From Candidatus Omnitrophota bacterium (GTDB lineage: Bacteria; Omnitrophota; Omnitrophia; Omnitrophales; JACQLI01), in the NCBI GenBank assembly GCA_016204125.1, contig JACQLI010000006.1, positions 1-5,891 of the forward strand: a DNA stretch of 5,891 nt, given 5' to 3'. Shown here piece after piece: positions 1-5,816 of the stretch. The number at the start of each line of letters is the position of its first letter. The stretch's first letter is position 1. A model generated the notes under the pieces. The model worked only from the letters and a program-made list of their open reading frames with translations, ran no database searches and was not told the DNA's origin. The position numbers were made by a program, and so were the translations under genes.

Positions 1-7
1 CCTTAAT

Positions 8-31
8 CCTCTCCCCCTAAAGGGGGAGAGG
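8..31. repeat. Perfect GC-rich palindrome downstream of thiC, REP-like or terminator hairpin
   Basis: A perfect 10-bp inverted repeat: CCTCTCCCCC (8-17), loop TAAA (18-21), GGGGGAGAGG (22-31). On the plus strand it is followed by GAAGGGTGAGGGGG. It begins 20 nt beyond the thiC stop. No T-run follows on the minus strand (the next bases are ATTAAGG), so it is not a textbook intrinsic terminator, though a stem this stable could mark or protect the 3' end of the mRNA. Its purine/pyrimidine asymmetry and GGGTGAGGGG flank resemble short dispersed intergenic palindromes of the REP type. Only one copy is visible here, so repeat status is unproven. Confidence 0.55.
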
Positions 32-50
32 GAAGGGTGAGGGGGTAATG

Positions 51-1490
51 TTATTTTGTCAAAAGTTTTTTTTGCCTTTCTTCTCTCTTCTCTTCGCGCT
101 TCTTCAAATTCTCTTGCCCCAAGAGAGTCAGCTCGTGTGAAATATTCATGGAACAAAAACGTGGCCCGCACATGGAGCAAAAAGGCGCTTCCTTGAAATA
201 ATCGTCAGAAAGTGTCTCGTCATGCATCTTTTTTGCTGTTTCGGGATCGAGCGCAAGCTCAAACTGACGTTTCCAATTAAAAAGAAATCTCGCCTTGGAG
301 ATTTCATCGTCGCGATCACGAGCTCCTGGCCTATGGCGTGCAACATCCGCAGCGTGTGCTGCAATTTTATAAGCAATGACCCCCTGCTTCACATCTTCTG
401 CATTCGGTAGACCGAGATGTTCCTTAGGTGTCACATAACAAAGCATCGCCGCCCCTGCCCAACCCGCTAGGGCTGCTCCAATAGCGGAAGTAATGTGGTC
501 ATAGCCTGGCGCAATGTCGGTCGTCAGCGGACCCAAGACATAGAAAGGGGCCTCGTGACACCATTCGATTTCCTTTTCAATATTCATTTTGATCTGGTCC
601 ATCGGAACGTGACCGGGGCCTTCTATCATAACCTGAACGTCATACTCCCACGCCTTCTTAGTCAATTCTCCGAGTACCCGAAGCTCAGCAAACTGGGCTT
701 CATCGCTTGCGTCAGCAAGGCATCCTGGCCTCAAGCCGTCACCGAGACTGAAAGAGACATCGTATTTCTGGAAAATCTGGCAAATCTTATCAAAATGCGT
801 ATAGAGAAAATTCTGTTGATGATGCTTGGAACACCATTGGGCCAAAATGGATCCACCGCGACTTACGATCCCTGTAATTCGGTTTTTGACAAGCGGTACA
901 AATTCACGCAGAACTCCTGCGTGAATCGTCATGTAATCCACACCCTGCTTCGCCTGCTGTTCAATCACGTCAAGCATAAGTTCAGGGGTAAGGTCTTCGA
1001 TTCTTCCCTTCACCTCTTCTAAGGCCTGATAAATGGGGACGGTTCCAATGGGGACAGGACTCGCATCAATGATCGCCTGCCTGATCTCATTCAGGTTTCC
1101 TCCTGTTGAAAGGTCCATCACTGTATCTGAACCGTAATGGACTGAATGATGGAGTTTTTCAAGCTCCTGCTCAATATTTGAAGTGACCGCTGAATTTCCG
1201 ATATTGGCGTTGATTTTGCATCTGGAATTGATTCCGATGCACATCGGCTCAAGACTCGAGTGATTGATATTGGCGGGGATAATCATGCGGCCTCGCGCCA
1301 CTTCCTGGCGGACAAACTCAGGTTCTAAATTTTCCCGTTTCGCGACATAAACCATTTCCTCTGTAATCATCCCTTGGCGAGCGTAATGCATTTGAGATAC
1401 GTTAGAATGTCCCTTTCGTTTTGCAATCCATTCTGAACGTACCTCTTTCATTGTTTTCTTTCCATTTCCCGAATTTCCGCTAGTTGACAT
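51..1490 (-). CDS. thiC: ThiC, phosphomethylpyrimidine synthase
   Basis: A 479-residue radical SAM enzyme that rearranges aminoimidazole ribotide into hydroxymethylpyrimidine phosphate for thiamine synthesis. The C-terminal cluster motif is complete: CSMCGPRFC places Cys438, Cys441 and Cys446 in the C-x2-C-x4-C pattern that binds the 4Fe-4S cluster. Family landmarks are NINHSSLEP (74-82), KINANIGNS (92-100), MDLSTGGNL (125-133), TIHAGV (188-193), IVSRGGS (208-214), GDGLRPG (250-256), MIEGPGHVPMDQI (288-300) and TDIAPGYDHITSAIGAA (324-340). It is the short form, without the extra N-terminal domain of the roughly 630-residue enterobacterial enzyme, and it ends in a highly charged tail. The start chosen overlaps the upstream stop by 11 nt and follows AAGGCGG; a second ATG at codon 14 (1449-1451) would also leave a complete enzyme. 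GDGLRPG and CSMCGP favour ThiC over its benzimidazole-forming relative BzaF. The enzyme is oxygen-sensitive. No TPP riboswitch lies nearby. Confidence 0.96.
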   Translation of the reverse strand: MSTSGNSGNGKKTMKEVRSEWIAKRKGHSNVSQMHYARQGMITEEMVYVAKRENLEPEFVRQEVARGRMIIPANINHSSLEPMCIGINSRCKINANIGNSAVTSNIEQELEKLHHSVHYGSDTVMDLSTGGNLNEIRQAIIDASPVPIGTVPIYQALEEVKGRIEDLTPELMLDVIEQQAKQGVDYMTIHAGVLREFVPLVKNRITGIVSRGGSILAQWCSKHHQQNFLYTHFDKICQIFQKYDVSFSLGDGLRPGCLADASDEAQFAELRVLGELTKKAWEYDVQVMIEGPGHVPMDQIKMNIEKEIEWCHEAPFYVLGPLTTDIAPGYDHITSAIGAALAGWAGAAMLCYVTPKEHLGLPNAEDVKQGVIAYKIAAHAADVARHRPGARDRDDEISKARFLFNWKRQFELALDPETAKKMHDETLSDDYFKEAPFCSMCGPRFCSMNISHELTLLGQENLKKREEKREERQKKLLTK

Positions 1491-2529
1491 GAGTTACCGC
1501 CTTCTCATTAGTCCTGCCCCACCATTCATCCAGTTCTTTTGTAAAATATTTCAGGCGAATTTTTTTGTACTCCTTTGTGCTGTATAAATTGAGATGAGGC
1601 CATTTGCCTATTTTTTCTTCCATCCGTTCAACAATCGCTTCACAATCCTGCATCTTCGCTCCATGCACCATCGTATAAACCGAGTAAGGCCAATCGGGGA
1701 AAGTGGGTCTTTCATAACAATGACTCACCTCGCGAAACTTTGCGAAGTCAGGACCGATCGTATCAAGTTTTTCCTTCGGGATATTCCAGACCACCATGGC
1801 ATTGGCAGCAAATCCTGCCCGACGGTGATGAAGAATTGCGGCAATGCGTCTCATATATCCACGCGACTGAAAGGAATTCAAAATATCAAAGAGCTCGCCT
1901 TCGCTCACCCCGATCTGTGCCGCAAGAGCTCGGTAAGGCTCTTCCGCTAAAGGCATGTCTTCCTGCAAGATGCGGATCACCTCAATTTCTGTTTCCGAGA
2001 GATCAGGGGCTGATTTTCTCCGTCTTGACTCATCATAAATGTCATCAGCCGACTCCTCTTTTGACTCCTTCCCCGTTAAGTCCAGTTTGACTCCTATCTT
2101 AAATAGCCGAAGGGTCGGCAAAATCAGCGTCTGCTTGGCTCCTGAGAGTTCATGAAGCCGATTGATATGCGACTCGAGAGAATCTTTAGGAGGCACGGCA
2201 ATGGTGAACCAGAGGTTGAAGTCGGCATTTCTTTTATAGTTATGGCTCACACCTGGATGTTGATTGATCACCTCAGCCCCCTGATCCAAATCCTCAGGGG
2301 CAAACCTCATCGCCACCAAAGTGCTTTTGTAACCCAGGCTTTTGGTATCAAAAATCGCGCTGATTTGTCGGATGACTTTTTCTTCATCCTTCAAACGGTG
2401 AACGCGGCGGAGAACTTTTTCTTCCTCGATCCCAAGGAGTTCCGCAACTTTCGTAAACGGGCGCGTTATTCTCGGAATTTCTTTTTGTAAAAGGGTGAGG
2501 AGTTTACGATCGAGCTCGTCTGCAATCAT
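1480..2529 (-). CDS. Fused siroheme decarboxylase (AhbA-AhbB / NirDL-like)
   Basis: A 349-residue protein made of two AsnC/Lrp-like units. Residues about 1-150 form the first: a winged-helix region (5-50), then a RAM-like part containing GVSHNYKRNADFNLWFTI (93-110), as in AhbA. A charged linker spans about 150-177. Residues about 178-335 form the second, with RRIAAILHHRRAGFAANAMV (227-246) followed by SHCYERPTFPDWPYSVYT (269-286), as in AhbB, NirG and NirL. Such proteins act as enzymes, not regulators: they remove the acetate carboxyl groups at C12 and C18 of siroheme to give didecarboxysiroheme, an intermediate of the alternative haem pathway and of haem d1. AhbA and AhbB are usually separate polypeptides; NirDL-type fusions are known. 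The remaining steps (AhbC/AhbD or NirF/NirJ/NirE) are not in the window, so haem b and haem d1 cannot be told apart. The ATG overlaps the reductase stop, and the TAG stop lies 11 nt inside thiC. Confidence 0.88.
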   Translation of the reverse strand: MIADELDRKLLTLLQKEIPRITRPFTKVAELLGIEEEKVLRRVHRLKDEEKVIRQISAIFDTKSLGYKSTLVAMRFAPEDLDQGAEVINQHPGVSHNYKRNADFNLWFTIAVPPKDSLESHINRLHELSGAKQTLILPTLRLFKIGVKLDLTGKESKEESADDIYDESRRRKSAPDLSETEIEVIRILQEDMPLAEEPYRALAAQIGVSEGELFDILNSFQSRGYMRRIAAILHHRRAGFAANAMVVWNIPKEKLDTIGPDFAKFREVSHCYERPTFPDWPYSVYTMVHGAKMQDCEAIVERMEEKIGKWPHLNLYSTKEYKKIRLKYFTKELDEWWGRTNEKAVTHVN

Positions 2530-3530
2530 AAAGTTTCTACCGAAGCCTTCTCCTCCACAATATAGAAATTGTGCTCGTAGAGGTCATTCACACGATCGAT
2601 TTCTGCGGCGCTAAGATCGTCAACTTCTGAAGTCTTAGCAAATTCCTGGAGTTGAGCTTCATTATAAATATTAGGGAAAATGGAGGCTACGGAAGGCTCT
2701 GCCAAGATATATTTGAGCGCTACTTGTCCAATGGTTCGATTTTTTCCATCAATGAGAAACTCCAATTTTTCCAGTTTCTTGAGACCGTTCACGAGCCACT
2801 CCTTTTTCCTGTGACTCCTGTGATCCGTTGCATCAAATTTGGTATCTTTCGTGTATTTTCCTTCGAGCATCCCTGAAGAGTGAGGAACTCTTATCAGAAA
2901 CTTTGTTCCGATTTCTCTGCCTACCTCAAAAAAATCACGCCCAGGATCTTGTTCAAGCAGGTTATAGATCATCTGAATAACGGGAGCTTTTCTCTCTCTT
3001 AAAATTTTTGTTCCTTCTTCCAGCCACCCGATCGCAGGTCCCATCGAAGCGCCCCAAGTCCGAATCTTCCCATTTTTCACAAGCTTCTCAAGTTCAGCAT
3101 AAAGATCATCCTTCAATACTGCATCCATCTTCGGGTTATGAATTTGATAAAGATCGATCTGTTCTCTTTTAAGTCTTTGAAGACTTCCCTCGCAGGCTCT
3201 GCGAATATAGGCGGGTGAAAAATCCTGGGGAATTTCTTGTTGGCCTGTCCTCTTATCGCCGTAGTCATAGAAGTTATAGCCAACCTTTGTCGAGACTACG
3301 ATTTTACCGATTTCATCTTGAAAAGCATCGGCTAAGAGGGTTTCTCCGTACCCATTGCCATAGGTGTCTGCTGTGTCAAAGAAGGTAATCCCAAAATCCC
3401 TGGCTTTTCTCAGGAGGGAAACGGCCTCTTCCTGAGTCACCTTCCCCCACCAGCCTGTGGTCAAGGTCCAAAGCCCAAAACCTATTTCTGAGACACGGGT
3501 TCCAATTTTATCTAACGTTCGGTATTTCAT
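2526..3530 (-). CDS. Aldo/keto reductase family protein
   Basis: A 334-residue NADPH-type aldo/keto reductase with a TIM-barrel fold, predicted cytoplasmic. The N-terminus (MKYRTLDKIGTRVSEIGFGL) fits the family start, which supports the ATG at 3528-3530. The catalytic tetrad is complete: Asp52 and Tyr57 in FFDTADTYGNG, Lys82 in VVSTKVGY, and His131 in DLYQIHNP. The segment near the C-terminus (IGQVALKYILAEPSVASIFP) matches the cofactor-binding region of AKRs. It most resembles the bacterial AKR11/12-like oxidoreductases, whose natural substrates are often unknown, so no reaction is assigned. It is the first gene of a three-gene unit, follows its own promoter-like sequence, and its TGA overlaps the next ATG by 4 nt (ATGA). 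That suggests coupled expression with a siroheme decarboxylase, but a role in tetrapyrrole or thiamine metabolism is only a guess. Confidence 0.92.
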   Translation of the reverse strand: MKYRTLDKIGTRVSEIGFGLWTLTTGWWGKVTQEEAVSLLRKARDFGITFFDTADTYGNGYGETLLADAFQDEIGKIVVSTKVGYNFYDYGDKRTGQQEIPQDFSPAYIRRACEGSLQRLKREQIDLYQIHNPKMDAVLKDDLYAELEKLVKNGKIRTWGASMGPAIGWLEEGTKILRERKAPVIQMIYNLLEQDPGRDFFEVGREIGTKFLIRVPHSSGMLEGKYTKDTKFDATDHRSHRKKEWLVNGLKKLEKLEFLIDGKNRTIGQVALKYILAEPSVASIFPNIYNEAQLQEFAKTSEVDDLSAAEIDRVNDLYEHNFYIVEEKASVETL

Positions 3531-3557
3531 TGACTTATCGCTATTTGGAAGGAGCCT

Positions 3558-3586
3558 ATTTTACTCTCAATGCTCGAACTTTTCAA
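3558..3586 (-). promoter_or_regulatory. Sigma-70-type promoter for the reductase-ahb-thiC unit
   Basis: On the minus strand, TTGAAA (3581-3586) matches the -35 consensus at 5 of 6 positions. After a 17-nt spacer, TAAAAT (3558-3563) matches the -10 consensus at 5 of 6. The predicted start of transcription near 3551 leaves a leader of about 20 nt before the reductase ATG at 3530. The site sits in the only sizeable intergenic gap on this strand, between phoU and the reductase, so it probably separates two transcription units. No strong ribosome site is seen in the short leader. This is a sequence match only. Confidence 0.6.
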
Positions 3587-3590
3587 GCAT
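3570..3590 (-). other. Short inverted repeat overlapping the -35 box
   Basis: A 9-bp stem (ATGCTTGAA paired with TTCGAGCAT, one G-U pair in RNA) with a 3-nt loop AAG, beginning 5 nt after the phoU stop. No run of T follows on either strand, so it is a poor intrinsic terminator. It could protect the 3' end of the pst-phoU mRNA. Because the -35 hexamer lies in one arm, it could also be a small operator-like dyad. It may also be chance. Confidence 0.4.
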
Positions 3591-3595
3591 CTGGC

Positions 3596-4276
3596 TCAAG
3601 CTGACGCTTCCTCACGGCGTTCGCGGATGTGGTGCCTTACATCAATGCCTCGGGTGAGGTAAATGACGTCCTCAGCAATGTTTGTGGCAAGATCGGCTAG
3701 GCGTTCTAAGTTATGAGAGACCATAATGAGTGCTACGCCCTGGGGAATCGTATCGGGTTTCTCTCGCATGAGCTTTTGGACGTCTTCGTAAACACGGTCA
3801 TTGATTTCATCGATGACATCGTCTTTCTCGAGAATCTCTTTTGCCTTTGCCGCGTCTTGCTTCATAAAGGCATCAAGAGCATCTCTGACCATACCACGGG
3901 CAGTCTCCGCAATCTTGGGAAGGTCGATATATGGCTTTGCGGGAGGTTCTTGATTGATCTTTATGGCCTTTTCAGCAATATTCACTGCCTGATCCCCCAT
4001 TCTCTCAAGGTCACTATTGATCTTGAGAACCATGGTGATAAACCTCAGATCAACCGCGGTCGGCTGATGGAGGGCGATAAGTTCATGGCCTAATTCGTCG
4101 ATTTCGATTTCGGCAAGGTTGATCTCCTGATCACCCTTGATCACAGCTTCGGCTAATTTTGAATCCCTTTCAAAAAGGGCCTTGGAAGCCTTAACGATCG
4201 CTTCCTCCGCCTGCAGTCCCATTCGAAAAAGCTTGTCTTTAAGCCGTTTGAGTTCATCGTCCAAATGTCGCTTCAT
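3596..4276 (-). CDS. phoU: PhoU, phosphate signalling and transport regulator
   Basis: A 226-residue, all-helical PhoU protein of normal family length. PhoU proteins are cytoplasmic. In studied bacteria they link the Pst transporter to the PhoR/PhoB two-component system and restrain phosphate uptake when phosphate is plentiful. The sequence has the two expected homologous three-helix halves. Each carries the metal-binding E-x3-D signature: ERMGD (91-95) followed by QAVNIAE, and ERLAD (191-195) followed by LATNIAEDVIYL. The N-terminal helix (DDELKRLKDKLFRMG) and the segment DLRFITMVLKINSDLERMGD are typical. The ATG at 4274-4276 follows a strong ribosome site and lies 14 nt after the pstB stop, the classic order pst-phoU. 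No PhoR or PhoB gene is in view. The C-terminus is a charged tail (RERREEASA). Nothing unusual is seen. Confidence 0.97.
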   Translation of the reverse strand: MKRHLDDELKRLKDKLFRMGLQAEEAIVKASKALFERDSKLAEAVIKGDQEINLAEIEIDELGHELIALHQPTAVDLRFITMVLKINSDLERMGDQAVNIAEKAIKINQEPPAKPYIDLPKIAETARGMVRDALDAFMKQDAAKAKEILEKDDVIDEINDRVYEDVQKLMREKPDTIPQGVALIMVSHNLERLADLATNIAEDVIYLTRGIDVRHHIRERREEASA

Positions 4277-4280
4277 GTTT

Positions 4281-4290
4281 CACCTCTCCC
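4281..4290 (-). promoter_or_regulatory. Ribosome binding site of phoU
   Basis: GGGAGAGGTG on the minus strand fills most of the 14-nt pstB-phoU gap and ends 4 nt before the phoU ATG. It is one of the strongest Shine-Dalgarno sequences in the window and fixes the phoU start. Confidence 0.75.
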
Positions 4291-5046
4291 TTATCCAAAT
4301 CTGCCCGTGATGTAATCTTCTGTTTCTTTTTTGCTGGGGGTTGTAAAAATTTTCTCGGTCGGTCCAAATTCAACGAGTTCCCCCAAATAAAAATAGGCCG
4401 TCTCATCTGAAACCCGAGCGGCCTGCTGCATGTTATGAGTGACGATGACAATAGTATAATCCTGTTTCATTTCATGAATCAATTCCTCGATTCGAAGCGT
4501 GGCTACGGGGTCCAGGGCTGAGCAGGGTTCATCCATGAGAAGAACTTCTGGCTCGACCGCTAAAAGTCGAGCGATACAAAGCCTTTGCTGCTGCTCCAAT
4601 GAAAGTGTTAATGCCGATTGGTTGAGGGAGTCCTTCAGCTCATCCCACAGGCCCACTGCCTTTAGACTCTTTTCAACCAAATCGTTTAGCTCTCTTGATT
4701 TCGTGTTTGAATGAACCTTCGGGCCAAAAACAATATTTTCAAAGATTGAAAGCGGAAAGGGATTGGGTCTTTGAAAAACCATGCCGACTTTTTTTCTCAG
4801 TCGAATTAAATCGGCACCAGAATGCAAAATATCCTCCCCGTCGATCAGAATTTTTCCTTCAATTTTCACACCTTCTATAAGATCATTCATTCTATTCAAG
4901 CACCGAAGAAAGGTTGATTTCCCGCAACCCGAAGGGCCGATGATCGCCGTTACCTGAAACGGCTTGATCTCTAAGTTAACACTCTTCAAAGCCTGAAAAG
5001 CGCCATAATAGAGATTAAGGTTTTCGACTTTAAGCTTCTCGCTCAT
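4291..5046 (-). CDS. pstB: PstB-type phosphate ABC transporter ATPase 2, with LSLEQ signature
   Basis: A 251-residue ABC ATPase, the second of two tandem PstB paralogues. Its nucleotide-binding side is canonical: aromatic A-loop (YYG, 13-15), Walker A GPSGCGKST (37-45), Q-loop Gln92 in FQRPNPFPLS, Walker B with catalytic Glu173 (LLMDE), D-loop SALD, and H-loop His204 (VTHNM). The odd point is the ABC signature, which reads LSLEQ at 148-152 instead of LSGGQ; the codons TTG and GAG at 4594-4599 replace the two glycines. The flanking QQRLCIAR is normal. The ATG shares the sequence ATGA with the upstream stop, and an AGGGAG ribosome site sits 6 nt before it. PhoU follows after 14 nt. The gene is probably a duplicate of the upstream one, since a 23-nt stretch coding for the post-signature helix matches at 22 positions. 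It should couple ATP hydrolysis to phosphate import, probably only when paired with the other PstB. Confidence 0.95.
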   Translation of the reverse strand: MSEKLKVENLNLYYGAFQALKSVNLEIKPFQVTAIIGPSGCGKSTFLRCLNRMNDLIEGVKIEGKILIDGEDILHSGADLIRLRKKVGMVFQRPNPFPLSIFENIVFGPKVHSNTKSRELNDLVEKSLKAVGLWDELKDSLNQSALTLSLEQQQRLCIARLLAVEPEVLLMDEPCSALDPVATLRIEELIHEMKQDYTIVIVTHNMQQAARVSDETAYFYLGELVEFGPTEKIFTTPSKKETEDYITGRFG

Positions 5047-5801
5047 CCAAATCTCCCTGAGATGTAATCTTCCGTTCGCTGATCCTTCGGAACTGTAAAC
5101 ATCCTCTGCGTTCGGTCAATTTCTACAAGGTCTCCCATCAGAAAAAATGCTGTGCGGTCGCTCACACGAGCAGCTTGTTTGGTGTTGTTGGTAACCAAAA
5201 TCAACGTGTATCTTTTTTTCAATTCCTGCATCGCCTCTTCCACTCTTGCGGTAGAAATGGGATCGAGACCTGAACACGGTTCGTCAAAAAGAATGACTTC
5301 AGGCTCTACGGCGAGGCTTCTTGCGATACAAAGCCTCTGCTGCTGTCCCCCCGATAGTTTCATGGCGGGAGTATCTAAGCGGTCTTTCACTTCATCCCAA
5401 AGAAATGCGGCGCCAAGGCTTTTTTCTACAATCGTCTCCAATTCGCTTCTCTTTTGAATGCCTTGAACCCGAGGCCCATAAGCCACATTATCGAAGATCG
5501 ATAGTGGAAGTGGGGTCGGAAGGGCAAATATCATCCCGATCCTTTTTCGAACGGTCGGCAAATCGATTTGGTAGATGTCTTCTTTGTCTAAAAGAACCTT
5601 GCCTTCCATGCGGAACAACGGATTTTCATCGTTCAACCGATTGAAGGTTCTCAGAAGAGAAGTTTTTCCACTGTTGGCAGGCCCGATGATCGCCAAAATC
5701 TCAAATTCCTTAACGTCAAAAGAGACGCCCTTGAGCGAATGGATGTCTTCGTAAAAAACGGAAAGTTTTTCGATAATTATTCTGGAATGAGGTTCGCCCA
5801 C
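5043..5801 (-). CDS. pstB: PstB-type phosphate ABC transporter ATPase 1, with degenerate ATP-site motifs
   Basis: A 252-residue ABC ATPase of normal PstB length, predicted to sit on the cytoplasmic face of the PstCA permease and power phosphate uptake. PstB hallmarks are the motif LSGGQQQRLCIAR at 149-161, Walker B and catalytic Glu at 169-174 (VILFDE), D-loop SGLD at 177-180, and the C-terminal EDYISGRFG. Three conserved elements are altered. Walker A is GPANSGKT (40-47) instead of GPSGCGKST, keeping GK-T. The Q-loop Gln is Ala93 (IFALP where PstB has FQ.P). The H-loop His is Asn205 (VTNNT where PstB has VTHNM). The frame is open throughout, so this is not simple decay. The start is GTG at 5799-5801; an in-frame TAA lies just upstream (5805-5807) and no later ATG would keep the N-terminal strand. 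The ribosome site is weak. The stop overlaps the next ATG by 4 nt. It most likely works as a heterodimer with the neighbouring PstB. Family assignment is firm; the partner role is inferred. Confidence 0.93.
   Translation of the reverse strand: MGEPHSRIIIEKLSVFYEDIHSLKGVSFDVKEFEILAIIGPANSGKTSLLRTFNRLNDENPLFRMEGKVLLDKEDIYQIDLPTVRKRIGMIFALPTPLPLSIFDNVAYGPRVQGIQKRSELETIVEKSLGAAFLWDEVKDRLDTPAMKLSGGQQQRLCIARSLAVEPEVILFDEPCSGLDPISTARVEEAMQELKKRYTLILVTNNTKQAARVSDRTAFFLMGDLVEIDRTQRMFTVPKDQRTEDYISGRFG
5053..5058 (-). promoter_or_regulatory. Ribosome binding site of the second pstB
   Basis: AGGGAG on the minus strand, 6 nt before the ATG at 5044-5046. It lies inside the final codons of the upstream pstB (the SGRFG end), so those bases both encode protein and serve as the Shine-Dalgarno. 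Together with the ATGA stop/start overlap this suggests translational coupling of the two ATPases, which would suit 1:1 production. Confidence 0.7.
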
Positions 5802-5816
5802 AGCTTACCAAAGCTT

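Noticed and set aside
495..1022. A 175-codon open frame on the plus strand opposite thiC
   Set aside because: It lies wholly inside thiC on the other strand, its translation has no recognisable domain, and it has no ribosome site or promoter. It is a shadow of the thiC codon pattern.
51..1490. BzaF-type hydroxybenzimidazole synthase instead of ThiC
   Set aside because: The paralogue family is similar in length, but the GDGLRPG and CSMCGPRFC segments fit the proteobacterial-type ThiC, and no cobamide lower-ligand genes are nearby. A tree would settle it.
1480..2529. Lrp/AsnC-type transcription regulator
   Set aside because: The winged-helix and RAM-like folds invite this label, but the doubled architecture and the SHCYERPTFPDWPY and SHNY...NLWFTI motifs are those of siroheme decarboxylases.
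3570..3590. Intrinsic terminator after phoU
   Set aside because: The stem is only 9 bp, AT-rich and not followed by a T-run on the minus strand (TGAGAGTAAAATAGG follows), so termination is not supported.
4254..4451. A 65-codon minus-strand frame across the pstB-phoU junction
   Set aside because: It overlaps the end of pstB and the start of phoU in another frame. Its peptide is unlike any family and low in structure, while both real genes are unambiguous.
5043..5801. PstB1 as a decaying pseudogene
   Set aside because: The frame is complete at family length, Walker B, LSGGQ and the C-terminus are conserved, and it is translationally linked to PstB2. The changed residues cluster by function and are not scattered.
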